From Oscillospiraceae bacterium (lineage in GTDB: Bacteria > Bacillota > Clostridia > Oscillospirales > UBA929): DNA of 64,000 nucleotides. Below are positions 34,462 through 43,477 of this stretch, piece after piece. The notes under the pieces were generated by a model that saw nothing but the letters and a program-made list of their open reading frames with translations, was not told where the DNA came from and ran no database searches. The position numbers were made by a program, and so were the translations under genes. How positions within the stretch are numbered: position 1 is the stretch's first letter; each line of letters opens with the position of its first letter. The stretch spans positions 1-64,000 of the forward strand of contig JAISCT010000031.1 in assembly GCA_031265355.1 (NCBI GenBank), read 5' to 3'.

Positions 34462-35745
34462 TTATCCCTTTGCGTCTGTTTTGATCTCATCCCAGTAACG
34501 GCGGGCGGTCTGTTCGGTTTTGTTGGGGCCGTACTCGTAGTAGCGCGCGTCCTTTATCTCATCCGGCAGGTACTGCTGGGGGACGTAGTGGTGGGGGAAG
34601 TCGTGCGGATATTGGTAAGTGAGTCCCCGGCCCAGTTTTTGCGCGCCTTTGTAGTGGCTGTCTTTCAGGTGGGGGGGCACGTCGCCGACGCGGCCGGCCT
34701 GTACGTCGGCCATGGCGCGCCCGATGGCCGAGGCGGCGGCGTTCGACTTGGGTGCGGTGGCCAGCAGGATCACCGCCTCGGCCAGCGGCAGCTGTGCCTC
34801 GGGCAGCCCGACCTGAAGCGCCGCGTCCACACAGGACTTGACGACGACAATCGCCTGTGGGTGGGCCAAGCCGATGTCCTCCGCCGCCGTGACGAGCAGT
34901 CGGCGGCAGACGGACGGCAGATCGCCGGCGGCCAGCAGCCGCGCCAAATAGTGCACCGCCGCGTCGGGGTCGGAGCCGCGAATGGATTTTTGAAACGCCG
35001 ACAGGACGTCATAGTGGACATCTCCGTCGCGGTCGTAGCGCATGGCCGAGCGCTGAGCCACCACCTCGGCGTCCGTCAAAGAGAAGACGGCGGCGCCTTC
35101 GGAGAGCGGCGTGGCCTTTGCCAGAAGCTCCACCGCGCCGACGGCCTTGCGCACGTCGCCGCCGCAGGCGGCCGCCAGATACGCCTCCACCTCATCCGGA
35201 CACGCGATCGGGCGCCCCGCCCGCTCTGCCGCCAGCGCCACCGCCCGCCGGAGAGCCAGACGGACGTCCGCGGCGCCGACGGGTTTGAACTCAAAGATCG
35301 TGGAACGGCTTAAAATGGCGTTGTAAACATAAAAATAGGGATTTTCCGTCGTGGAAGCGATGAGTGTGATGAGCCCATTTTCGATGAATTCCAGCAGCGA
35401 CTGCTGCTGTTTTTTGTTGAAATACTGGATCTCGTCCAGGTACAGCAGTACGCCGCCGGGCGCCAGCAGCGTTCCCAGGCTGGCGATGATCTCCTTGATG
35501 TCGGCCGTGCCGGCCGTGGTGGCGTTGAGTTTGTGCAGCGTGCGGTTCGTGCGCGCGGCAATGATGGAGGCCACCGTGGTCTTGCCGGTGCCAGAGGGGC
35601 CGTAAAAGATCATGTTGGGAATCAGACCACTGTCGATGATCCGGCGCAGCAGCCCCTTATTTCCCAATATATGGGACTGCCCCACCACATCGTCCAATGT
35701 GGAGGGGCGTATCTCATCGGCCAGCGGCCGTGCGGGGCTATTCAT
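34462..35745 (-). CDS. rarA: replication-associated recombination protein A (AAA+ ATPase)
   Basis: A 427-residue clamp-loader-like ATPase of the RarA/MgsA/WRNIP1 family, acting at stalled replication forks. The N-terminal RPxxLDDVVGQ-type segment, Walker A (GPSGTGKTT, about residues 49-57), Walker B ([12 protein letters not shown]) and sensor region (LIASTTENP) are visible. The C-terminal helical oligomerisation part ends normally, and the length is the family's usual. The ATG at 35745 lies inside the end of glyA (TATGAATAG), an 8-base overlap implying translational coupling from the glyA transcript. Confidence 0.95.
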   Translation of the reverse strand: MNSPARPLADEIRPSTLDDVVGQSHILGNKGLLRRIIDSGLIPNMIFYGPSGTGKTTVASIIAARTNRTLHKLNATTAGTADIKEIIASLGTLLAPGGVLLYLDEIQYFNKKQQQSLLEFIENGLITLIASTTENPYFYVYNAILSRSTIFEFKPVGAADVRLALRRAVALAAERAGRPIACPDEVEAYLAAACGGDVRKAVGAVELLAKATPLSEGAAVFSLTDAEVVAQRSAMRYDRDGDVHYDVLSAFQKSIRGSDPDAAVHYLARLLAAGDLPSVCRRLLVTAAEDIGLAHPQAIVVVKSCVDAALQVGLPEAQLPLAEAVILLATAPKSNAAASAIGRAMADVQAGRVGDVPPHLKDSHYKGAQKLGRGLTYQYPHDFPHHYVPQQYLPDEIKDARYYEYGPNKTEQTARRYWDEIKTDAKG

Positions 35746-36985
35746 AGAGGGGGTGCTGGGCGCACAGCGCGCCGACCTCCGCGCGGATCTCGGCGGCGGC
35801 GCCCTCGAAGTCGACGGCCGCCCGGTGGATGAGCCGCGCGACGACGCGCATGTCCGCCTCTGTGAAACCGCGGGTGGTGGCGGCGGGCACGCCCACCCGA
35901 ATGCCGCTCGTCACCAGCGGGCTCTGGGGGTCGCCGGGGATCGCGTTTTTGTTGACTGTGATATAGACCTCGTCCAGCCGGCGCTGCATCTCCTTGCCGG
36001 TGAGATCCACCGGACGCAGATCCACCAACATGAGGTGGTTGTCGGTGCCGCCGGAGACGAGCTGGAAACCGGTCTCAAGAAGGGCCTCCGCCATCGCCTG
36101 TGCGTTTTTGATGATCTGCTGCTGGTGCACCTTAAACGACGGCAGCAGCGCCTCACCCAGCGCCACCGCTTTGGAGGCGATGATGTGCATGAGCGGACCG
36201 CCCTGCGTGCCCGGAAATACGGCCTTGTTGATCTTTTTGGCGATGTCGGGGTCGTTGCACAGGATGAGACCGCCGCGTGGGCCGCGCAGGGTTTTGTGCG
36301 TCGTCGTTGTCACCACGTGGGCATGGGGCATGGGGTCGGGGTGCAGCCCGGCCGCGACCAGCCCGGCGATGTGCGCCATGTCGACGAAGAGATAGGCGCC
36401 CACTTCGCGGGCGATCTCACCGAAAGCGGCGAAGTCAATGGTGCGCGGGTAGGCCGACGCGCCGGCCAGGATCATCTTCGGTTTATGGGCCTGTGCCAGC
36501 GCGCGCAGTTTGTCGTAGTCGATGCGGTGGGTGACGTCGTCCACTCCGTAGGGGACGATGTGGTAATAGGCGCCCGAGATGTTCACAGGGCTTCCGTGCG
36601 TCAGGTGGCCGCCGTGGGCCAGACTCATGGCCAGCACCGTGTCGCCTGGCTGTACCAACGCGAAATAGACGGCGGCGTTGGCCTGGGCGCCCGAGTGCGG
36701 CTGCACGTTGGCAAACTGCGCCCCAAAGAGCTGTTTGGCCCGTTCGATGGCAATGTTTTCGGCAATATCGACACATTCGCAGCCGCCGTAGTACCGCTTG
36801 CCGGGGTACCCCTCCGCGTACTTGTTGGTCAGCGGCGTTCCCATGGCAGCCATGACGGCGGGGCTCACAAAGTTTTCTGAGGCGATGAGCTCGATGTTCC
36901 GGCGCTGACGGTCACACTCCAGGCCGACGGCGCGCCCCACCTCCGGATCGTGCCGGGTGATAAACTCGATGTTTTGTCTGACCAT
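35738..36985 (-). CDS. glyA: serine hydroxymethyltransferase
   Basis: A 415-residue PLP enzyme converting serine and tetrahydrofolate to glycine and methylene-tetrahydrofolate. Visible are [14 protein letters not shown] near the N-terminus, the [16 protein letters not shown] segment and the PLP-lysine motif ([10 protein letters not shown]). I chose the ATG at 36985, preceded by AAAGGAG. The frame runs 37 codons further but crosses the -10 box of a strong promoter, so that extension cannot be translated from it. It is co-transcribed with rarA. Confidence 0.97.
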   Translation of the reverse strand: MVRQNIEFITRHDPEVGRAVGLECDRQRRNIELIASENFVSPAVMAAMGTPLTNKYAEGYPGKRYYGGCECVDIAENIAIERAKQLFGAQFANVQPHSGAQANAAVYFALVQPGDTVLAMSLAHGGHLTHGSPVNISGAYYHIVPYGVDDVTHRIDYDKLRALAQAHKPKMILAGASAYPRTIDFAAFGEIAREVGAYLFVDMAHIAGLVAAGLHPDPMPHAHVVTTTTHKTLRGPRGGLILCNDPDIAKKINKAVFPGTQGGPLMHIIASKAVALGEALLPSFKVHQQQIIKNAQAMAEALLETGFQLVSGGTDNHLMLVDLRPVDLTGKEMQRRLDEVYITVNKNAIPGDPQSPLVTSGIRVGVPAATTRGFTEADMRVVARLIHRAAVDFEGAAAEIRAEVGALCAQHPLYE

Positions 36986-37067
36986 GTGCAGACTCCTTTC
37001 GGTTGGGAATCGCATCCCTTTTGATGTACCGCGCCGCCGGCGAATCCGAGCGGCCAATCTAAGAGGT

Positions 37068-37096
37068 ATTATAGCGGATTTGGCCGCATCTGACAA
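37068..37096 (-). promoter_or_regulatory. sigma-A promoter of glyA-rarA
   Basis: On the minus strand TTGTCA (37091-37096) and TATAAT (37068-37073) are separated by 17 bases. The start is expected near 37061, about 75 bases before the glyA ATG. Confidence 0.85.
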
Positions 37097-37157
37097 CAGG
37101 TTTTGTCAGAAAACCCGCCGCTGCTGTCCGCCGGCCGCGCTTTTCTTTTCGGAAGGA

Positions 37158-37186
37158 TTGCCAAAGGAGGTCGGGTGTGATACAAT
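37158..37186 (+). promoter_or_regulatory. sigma-A promoter of the surface-polymer genes
   Basis: TTGCCA (37158-37163), a 17-base spacer and TACAAT (37181-37186). It overlaps the first possible GTG start of the next gene and so argues for the downstream start at 37234. Confidence 0.65.
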
Positions 37187-37233
37187 ATGTGATGTTTACC
37201 GTGACGACCGCACCGGGGAAGTGGGGAGAGGAC

Positions 37234-37974
37234 GTGCGTTGCGAGATCCTGGGGATCGAGTTCGACAATGTGACCATAGATGAGGCGCGGGCCCGTGCGC
37301 TCTTCTTTCTGGATGATGAGACGCCCGACGGCGGCGCGCGCCTGATCGTGACGCCAAACGCCGAGATCGTGATGATGTGCCGCCGCGACGCGGCGGCGCG
37401 GGAGGCGGTGCGCGCCGCCGATCTCATATTGCCAGACGGCGTAGGCGTCGGAATTGCATCCCGGATTTTGGAGCGGCCGCTGCGCGCGCGCATGGCTGGC
37501 ATCGATTTTGCCGAGGCGCTGCTGCCGGCGCTGGCCGCGCGGGGGCGCCGGTTATTTTTCCTCGGCGCCGCGCCCGGCGTGGCCGAGGAGGCGGCGCGCC
37601 GCGCCGCCGCGCGGCACGCGGGGCTTGTGATCTGCGGCACGCAGGACGGATATTTCACGCGGGACGAGGACGCGGCGGCCGCAGTCCGAGCGGTCGGGGC
37701 GGATGTCGTCTTCGTCTGTCTCGGCGCACCGAAGCAAGAACTGTGGATGCGCGCGCACGCCGCCGCCACCGGGGCGCGGCTGCTGGTGGGGCTCGGCGGC
37801 ACGCTGGATGTGTGGGCGGGCCGCGTGCGGCGTGCGCCGACGCTGTGGATCCGCTTGGGGCTGGAGTGGCTTTATCGGTTGTTGTGTCAGCCGAGGCGGT
37901 TGTGGCGCATGCTGAAGCTGCCCGTCTTTTTGTGGACTGCGTGGCGCGCCCACAGGAGAGAAAAGAGACAATGA
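37234..37974 (+). CDS. WecG/TagA/CpsF-family glycosyltransferase
   Basis: A 246-residue transferase of the family that adds N-acetylmannosamine to lipid-linked GlcNAc in teichoic-acid or capsule assembly, at the inner face of the membrane. Visible are the Ile-Val-Thr-Pro-Asn-Ala-Glu segment, LPDGVGVGIASRILERPLRARMAGID, the FFLGAAPGVAEEAA glycine-rich region and VFVCLGAPKQELWM near the C-terminus. An in-frame GTG at 37177 also has a good AGGAGG, but it overlaps the -10 box of a promoter; GTG 37234 has GGGGAGAGG just before it and matches the family start. MBOAT and DHHW genes follow on the same strand, so it probably belongs to a surface polysaccharide pathway. Confidence 0.9.
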   Translation: MRCEILGIEFDNVTIDEARARALFFLDDETPDGGARLIVTPNAEIVMMCRRDAAAREAVRAADLILPDGVGVGIASRILERPLRARMAGIDFAEALLPALAARGRRLFFLGAAPGVAEEAARRAAARHAGLVICGTQDGYFTRDEDAAAAVRAVGADVVFVCLGAPKQELWMRAHAAATGARLLVGLGGTLDVWAGRVRRAPTLWIRLGLEWLYRLLCQPRRLWRMLKLPVFLWTAWRAHRREKRQ

Positions 37975-38042
37975 ATCCGCGGTCCGGGCAGGGGCCGCCG
38001 CAGAGGCGCCGCTTTGGGCGGCCGGGGAGGGAACCGAGCGAG

Positions 38043-39446
38043 ATGGTCTTTTCGAGTCTCATTTTTTTATATATCTTTTTTCCGCTCTGTGCCCTCATCT
38101 ATTTCACCGTGCCGAAGCAGCGGGGGAGGAACATCGCTCTGTGCCTCAGTTCGATGATATTTTATGCCTGGGGCGAACCGCTTTGGGTCGTCTTGCTTGT
38201 GTTCTCGGCGCTGGTGGATTACGTAAACAGCAAGATCATCGACGCCCACCGCGGTGCATGGCAGGCCAAGGCCGCCCTGGTGGCTTCGATAGTCATCAAT
38301 CTTGGGCTGTTGTTTACCTTTAAATATCTCGATTTCTTCCTCAGCGTGTTCGGTTGGGTCGCCCGCATCGAGGCGCCGGTGGTCGGGCTGACGTTGCCGA
38401 TTGGCATCTCGTTTTACACCTTCCAGACGATGTCTTACACGATCGACGTATACCGGAACAACGTCAAGGTGCAGCACAGTTTCATGAATTTTTTGCTGTT
38501 TGTGTCGCTGTTTCCGCAGCTCATCGCCGGCCCTATCGTGCGGTACAGCGAGATTGCGGAACAGATCGACGAGCGGACCACCACATTGCCGGACATGGCG
38601 GCCGGCCTTACACGGTTCATGACGGGCCTCGGCAAAAAGGTCCTGATTGCAAATTTTGCGGGCGCCACGGCGGAGAGCATCCTCACCGCCGATCTGGCGG
38701 GTCTCTCGTGCGTCGAGGCGTGGATCGGCATCTTATGCTTTACTTTTCAGATCTATTTCGATTTTTCCGGGTATTCCGACATGGCGATCGGCCTCGGCCG
38801 GTTCTTCGGTTTTCGCTATGGGGAGAATTTTCGCCATCCGTACATCGCCCGGTCCATCACGGAGTTCTGGCGGCGGTGGCATATCTCGCTTGGCACCTTC
38901 TTTCGCGATTATCTCTACATCCCGTTGGGCGGCAACCGGCGGCGGCAGATGCGCAACATCTTGATTGTCTGGTTTCTGACCGGCCTGTGGCACGGCGCGA
39001 GTTGGAATTTTGTGCTGTGGGGTCTCTATTTCGGAGCGTTGCTGCTGCTCGAAAAGTATTGCCTGCAGGGTGTCTTGCGGAAGCTGAAGTGGGGCGCCGC
39101 GGCGTATACCTTCCTGTTGGTGGTGCTCGGGTGGGTGCTGTTTTATTTCACCGACTTGTCGCGGGCCTTCGCCTTTGTGAAGGTGCTCTTTGGGGGCGGC
39201 GTCCCGTTTGACGCGCGCGCGCGCATCCTCCTGCTCAACAACCTGCCGCTGCTTGTGCTGTGCGCCGTCGCCTCGACGCCGCTCGGCGTGTGGGCCGTCG
39301 GCAAGGTACGTGTGTACGCACAGACTGCCCTGCCCCGTGCGGCCTGTACGGCCGTGTTCCTCGCCGGTCACGCGGGCATGCTCTTCCTGTGTACGGCCTC
39401 TCTGGTGGGCGCCAGCTACAACCCATTTTTGTATTTCCGCTTTTGA
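38043..39446 (+). CDS. MBOAT-family membrane O-acyltransferase (AlgI/DltB-like)
   Basis: A 467-residue membrane protein with about 10-12 hydrophobic segments. The MBOAT signature lies in the second half: Phe-Trp-Arg-Arg-Trp-His-Ile-Ser-Leu followed by GLWHGASWNF, whose His is the expected catalytic one. Such proteins move acetyl groups across the membrane for polysaccharide or teichoic-acid O-acetylation. The ATG at 38043 has GGGAGGG eleven bases upstream; the frame upstream of it overlaps the previous gene and is not coding. The adjacent DHHW protein is the usual extracytoplasmic partner. Confidence 0.92.
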   Translation: MVFSSLIFLYIFFPLCALIYFTVPKQRGRNIALCLSSMIFYAWGEPLWVVLLVFSALVDYVNSKIIDAHRGAWQAKAALVASIVINLGLLFTFKYLDFFLSVFGWVARIEAPVVGLTLPIGISFYTFQTMSYTIDVYRNNVKVQHSFMNFLLFVSLFPQLIAGPIVRYSEIAEQIDERTTTLPDMAAGLTRFMTGLGKKVLIANFAGATAESILTADLAGLSCVEAWIGILCFTFQIYFDFSGYSDMAIGLGRFFGFRYGENFRHPYIARSITEFWRRWHISLGTFFRDYLYIPLGGNRRRQMRNILIVWFLTGLWHGASWNFVLWGLYFGALLLLEKYCLQGVLRKLKWGAAAYTFLLVVLGWVLFYFTDLSRAFAFVKVLFGGGVPFDARARILLLNNLPLLVLCAVASTPLGVWAVGKVRVYAQTALPRAACTAVFLAGHAGMLFLCTASLVGASYNPFLYFRF

Positions 39447-39503
39447 CGCGGCGCCGCGTCACAGAATGAATGGATAAATATGGAAACCACGGAGGAAAAG
39501 AGC

Positions 39504-40937
39504 ATGAAACGGATCCCGGCGCTGGTCCTTGTTTTCTGCTTGCTGCCCATGTTCGTGCTTGGCGTGGTCAGCGTGCTTGATGCGGGAGAGACGGTGTCTG
39601 AGCTCGAACAAAGGACATTGGGAGAGAAACCGGCTTTTTCGTGGAGCGCCCTCTTTGCCGGGACGTACACGCGCGCGCTGGAAGATTATTACGCCGACAC
39701 CTTCCCGCTTCGGGACGTCTTCCTGCGCGCCAGCACCGCGTTGGGGCATTTTTATTACTTCAACGCCGGAGAGGAGGCTATCCTGGTGGTCCCGCACCAG
39801 GGCGCCGACCCGGACGTCGGGGGTATCGAGTTGAGCGGCGAGGCGGACGCTGTGCCGTCCGTGCCGGAGACGCCGGCGTCCCAGCCGCCCGTGCCGGAGG
39901 CGGCGCCGCCGAAGAGCACGCCGGAGGGTCCGGCCGTGTCTCCCTCCGAGACGCCGGCCCCGACCGCCCCGATCGATTACCCGGAGATGTCCGAGGTCGT
40001 GAACGCGGGCAATATAGTCATCATCGGTGACAGGGCGATGGAGATTCCCTATGTGAACAAGGCGACGGTGACCCGCTACGCCGGCATTATGAACGCCGTG
40101 GTCGGCGCGCTGCCCGGGGTGCAGGTCTATGCGCTGACAACGCCCAACGCAGGCGAATTCTATTCGCCGGTCTCGATGCACTCCGGTACTACGTCCCAGC
40201 GGGATATGATAGCGCTGATGTACGGGCAGCTCGCGTCCGGCGTCCGGTCGGTCGACGCCCACACGGTCCTGAGCCGGCACACCGACGAGTATATTTTCTT
40301 TCGCACCGACCACCACTGGACGGCGCTCGGCGCCTACTACGCCTACACGGCGTTTTGTGAATCAGCCGGCCTGTCCTACTCGGACATCTCCGAGTTTACT
40401 ACGGGCGTCTACGAAAACTTTGTCGGCAGCATGTATGGGTTTACGGCCAAATACCCGCAGAGTCGGGTGCTCCGGGACAACCCGGACAGCCTTACCTACT
40501 ACCTGCCTATTGTACCGAGCACCGCGACTGTCTATTCCTCGGGCCGGCTGGAAGACGGACGTACGGCGTCTGTCGTGTCGGAAAGCATCTCCGCCTCCTA
40601 CGGGAACAAATACATCTGTTTCATCGACGGGGACAACCCGCTGTCGGTCGTCCGGAGTGAAAACGGGAGCGGCCGCTCGATCGTCGTAGTCAAAGAGTCC
40701 TACGGCAACGCCTTTGTTCCCTTCCTGACATCCCACTACGAGACCATCTACGTCGTCGATCCGCGCCACGTGAACGGCAAGGGGCAGCCGAGCCTTAACC
40801 TGTTGGAACTGATCCGGACACAGAACATCGATGATGCATTGTTTATCAATTACCCGTTCTCTATCAACAGCGCCGGCTATTGCTCCATGCTCGAACGGCT
40901 GACGGAGGGCGCACAAAACGGCGGTTCCGCGGAATGA
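39504..40937 (+). CDS. DHHW-family (AlgJ/AlgX-like) secreted protein
   Basis: A 477-residue protein with one N-terminal hydrophobic segment (signal anchor or signal peptide), a Pro-rich linker (about residues 110-160), and an SGNH-like domain containing Thr-Asp-His-His-Trp-Thr, the hallmark of the DHHW/AlgX family. It probably completes O-acetylation of an exported polysaccharide with the MBOAT protein just upstream. The ATG at 39504 has GGAGG eight bases before it; an earlier in-frame ATG at 39480 lacks a ribosome site. The Pro-rich linker is longer than I expect for the family and may span the wall. Confidence 0.87.
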   Translation: MKRIPALVLVFCLLPMFVLGVVSVLDAGETVSELEQRTLGEKPAFSWSALFAGTYTRALEDYYADTFPLRDVFLRASTALGHFYYFNAGEEAILVVPHQGADPDVGGIELSGEADAVPSVPETPASQPPVPEAAPPKSTPEGPAVSPSETPAPTAPIDYPEMSEVVNAGNIVIIGDRAMEIPYVNKATVTRYAGIMNAVVGALPGVQVYALTTPNAGEFYSPVSMHSGTTSQRDMIALMYGQLASGVRSVDAHTVLSRHTDEYIFFRTDHHWTALGAYYAYTAFCESAGLSYSDISEFTTGVYENFVGSMYGFTAKYPQSRVLRDNPDSLTYYLPIVPSTATVYSSGRLEDGRTASVVSESISASYGNKYICFIDGDNPLSVVRSENGSGRSIVVVKESYGNAFVPFLTSHYETIYVVDPRHVNGKGQPSLNLLELIRTQNIDDALFINYPFSINSAGYCSMLERLTEGAQNGGSAE

Positions 40938-40982
40938 AATCCGCCGCAAAACCGCGAGATGATTTGAGGAAATGAGGACTAT

Positions 40983-41879
40983 ATGTTAGATTTCGCACCG
41001 ATCGCGCTGGAACACAAACCGGAATTTGACGCCTTCAGCAGCCGTGCCGAGGGCCGTATCACCGAGCATTCCTTTGCGTCACTCTATGCCTGGGCTCCGC
41101 GTTTCAAGACGGAACTGTGCAGGAAGGGAGCGTTTCTCTATCTGCGGACCCAGGCGCCCCAACCGGTATTCCTGATGCCGATGGGAGAGGGGGACCTGTC
41201 CGAGGCATTGTATGAGATGGAGACGGACGCGAAGCGGATGTCGATCCCGTTTCAGATGCGGGGTCTGACACGAGAGACAGTACGCCGCGTGGAGGCGGCC
41301 CGGCCGGACCGCTATGTCTTTGCGGAGCGGCGGGACCAGGCGGACTACCTGTACGCGGTGAACGATCTGCGCGACCTGCCGGGGCGGGGGTACCACGCCA
41401 AGCGAAACTTTATCACCCGGTTTGAGAACCAATACGCCGGGCGTTGGCAGTATGAGGACATCACGAAGGACAATTTAAATGACGTCTGGGCGTTTCAGGA
41501 TAAATGGTGCCGCAAAAACGACTGTGCCTCCAGCATCACGCTTCAGGAGGAATCCACCGCCATCGCCATGCTGCTCTACAACCTGGACGCGCTGGGCGCG
41601 TTCGGCGGACTGCTGCGGGTGGACGGCGCCGTGACCGCCTTCACCGTCGGCTCTCTGATCGGGCGGGATACACTGGACGTCAATGTGGAAAAGGCCGATT
41701 ACGATGTGGTGGGGTCCTATCCGATGATCAACCGGGCCTTCGTCCGCCGCCGCTGCGAGGAGCTCTCCTACATCAACCGGGAGGAAGACATCGGGATCGA
41801 GGGACTCCGGCGCGCCAAACTCTCCTACCGTCCGGTGGAGCTCATCCTCAAGTACGACGCGGCGTTGCGGGAGGCGTGA
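40983..41879 (+). CDS. DUF2156 (GNAT-fold) protein
   Basis: A 298-residue cytosolic protein matching DUF2156, a double-GNAT fold related to the catalytic part of lysyl-phosphatidylglycerol synthases and FemX-type transferases. The C-terminal segment Asn-Arg-Glu-Glu-Asp-x-Gly-Ile-Glu-Gly-Leu-Arg-x-Ala-Lys-x-Ser-Tyr is diagnostic. It may transfer an aminoacyl or acyl group, but the substrate is unknown. A GNAT gene follows at once: its GTG start is three bases after this stop, so the two are probably translated together. Confidence 0.85.
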   Translation: MLDFAPIALEHKPEFDAFSSRAEGRITEHSFASLYAWAPRFKTELCRKGAFLYLRTQAPQPVFLMPMGEGDLSEALYEMETDAKRMSIPFQMRGLTRETVRRVEAARPDRYVFAERRDQADYLYAVNDLRDLPGRGYHAKRNFITRFENQYAGRWQYEDITKDNLNDVWAFQDKWCRKNDCASSITLQEESTAIAMLLYNLDALGAFGGLLRVDGAVTAFTVGSLIGRDTLDVNVEKADYDVVGSYPMINRAFVRRRCEELSYINREEDIGIEGLRRAKLSYRPVELILKYDAALREA

Positions 41880-41881
41880 CG

Positions 41882-42772
41882 GTGGACGGATTTGACATCC
41901 GCTATGCGCGGGGCGGAGATGCGGCGTCCGTGCGCGCGCTGTGGGCGCTTTGCTTTCCCGGTGAGGCCGCGTTTGCAGAGTATTTCTTTGCCCGGCTCTA
42001 CCGGCCGGAGCGGGCGCTGCTGGCTGTAGGGCCGGACGGTCCCGCCGCCATGCTCCACATCATGCCTTTCGAGATGGCGTGGCTGGGGCAGACGGTCCCG
42101 GTTGGTTATGTGTACGGCGTGGGTACGCACCCGGCCTTTCGGCGGCGCGGTCTGGCGGCGGGGCTGCTTGACCAGGCGCTGTTTGAGATGCATCTGCGCG
42201 GATGCACGTTTGCCGCGCTGATCCCGCAGGAGGCGTGGCTGTTTGATTTCTACCGGCCCTTTGGATTCGCGGCCGTCTTCCGGCGGCCGACAGTCGGCTA
42301 TGCGGCCCCGGGCGGCGTTCACACGGCCCGGGCGGCGGACATAGAGGCGCTGAACCGGCGGTATGAGATCCATCTGGCGCGCCGGCCGCACCTGCTTCGT
42401 ACGCAGGCCCACTGGGAGAACATCTTGGAGGAGTGTGCGCTGGCCGGCGGACGGGTGTTGATGGACGATGCGGATGGGTACGCCGTGTATGCGGACGGCT
42501 CGGACGTGCCTGTGGAATGCTTTGGGGCCGGCGCCGCCGAAACCGGCCCGGCGTGTCCGTTTGGGTGCCTGCGGGTGGTGCAGGCCGGTCGGGCGCTGGC
42601 CATGGCGGCGCAGGCCGGGCGCCGGGTGCCGGACGCGGAGCTGCGGGACGCCTGCGCACCTTGGAACAACGGGCGCCTGACGGCCGTCGGCGGTTGTCAG
42701 ATGGATCCGTCCGACTTGGCGGTGTGGCTCTTTGACGGCACGGCGCCGTACATGCAGCTCATGCACAACTGA
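41882..42772 (+). CDS. GNAT-family N-acetyltransferase
   Basis: A 296-residue protein with an N-terminal GNAT domain (about 1-130). The acetyl-CoA loop is visible as Val-Gly-Thr-His-Pro-Ala-Phe-Arg-Arg-Arg-Gly-Leu-Ala (about 81-93). The second half resembles the degenerate second GNAT domain of Eis-like proteins. The substrate is unknown. I chose the GTG at 41882, seven bases after GGGAGG; a GTG at 41876 overlapping the upstream stop is too close to that site. Confidence 0.82.
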   Translation: MDGFDIRYARGGDAASVRALWALCFPGEAAFAEYFFARLYRPERALLAVGPDGPAAMLHIMPFEMAWLGQTVPVGYVYGVGTHPAFRRRGLAAGLLDQALFEMHLRGCTFAALIPQEAWLFDFYRPFGFAAVFRRPTVGYAAPGGVHTARAADIEALNRRYEIHLARRPHLLRTQAHWENILEECALAGGRVLMDDADGYAVYADGSDVPVECFGAGAAETGPACPFGCLRVVQAGRALAMAAQAGRRVPDAELRDACAPWNNGRLTAVGGCQMDPSDLAVWLFDGTAPYMQLMHN

Positions 42773-42856
42773 GAGTCCGCCGAAACGTAATCTTGTCAGT
42801 TGGCTTGCCTTTTTCGGCGCGTTTGGCGCCAAGAGACGTATAGGGGGTGTGTTTTT

Positions 42857-43411
42857 GTGGTATATGTGATTTTGACGGACGGATTCGAAGACATGGAAGC
42901 GATGGCGCCTATCGATGTGCTGCGCCGCGCCGGTCTTTCGGTGACCACCGTGGGGACGCCGGCGCAGACCGTCGTCTCGTCCCACGGCGTGCGCCTCACG
43001 GCGGACAGGGCGCTCGGCGGCCTCGACGCCTCCGACCTTGAGATGCTGGTTCTGCCCGGCGGCCCCGGCGTGGAGTCTCTGAAGCGCACGCCGGAGGTAT
43101 TGGCCCTGCTGCGGGATGCTGTCCTGCGGGATAAACCCGTCGGCGCCATCTGTGCCGCGCCCAGCATTTTGGCGGAGCAGGGTTTCCTGGCCGGGCGCCG
43201 CGCCACCTGCTTCCCCGGCTATGAGGATGTGTTGATCCGCCACGGGGCGCACGTGGAGGAGGGCCGGGCGGTGGTACAGGACGGATCTTTTGTCACAGCC
43301 CGGGCGGCCGGCAGCGCCATCGCGTTTGCCCTGCATCTGACGGCCGTGCTGCGGGGTTGGAGCGAGGCTGAAAAAGTGCGCGCGGCCATCTGTTACGAAA
43401 CGGCCGACTGA
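42857..43411 (+). CDS. DJ-1/PfpI-family protein
   Basis: A 184-residue protein of the DJ-1/YajL type. Visible are a Glu in the first helix (Phe-Glu-Asp-Met-Glu), the Leu-Pro-Gly-Gly-Pro-Gly strand end and the nucleophile elbow Ala-Ile-Cys-Ala-Ala-Pro with the reactive Cys near residue 101. Members act as glyoxalase- or deglycase-like stress proteins. The GTG at 42857 follows GGGGGTG. It stands between the GNAT gene and mltG, with an 84-base gap upstream. Confidence 0.9.
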   Translation: MVYVILTDGFEDMEAMAPIDVLRRAGLSVTTVGTPAQTVVSSHGVRLTADRALGGLDASDLEMLVLPGGPGVESLKRTPEVLALLRDAVLRDKPVGAICAAPSILAEQGFLAGRRATCFPGYEDVLIRHGAHVEEGRAVVQDGSFVTARAAGSAIAFALHLTAVLRGWSEAEKVRAAICYETAD

Positions 43412-43477
43412 AGGACGATCCGGTAGGCGCCCTGCGCGGGCGCCGAGGAGTCCGGAAAGAAGGAGACGAAAACGAGC

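Noticed and set aside
37177-37236. GTG at 37177 as start of the TagA-type gene
   Set aside because: It overlaps the -10 box of a good promoter; the GTG at 37234 has its own ribosome site and matches the family start.
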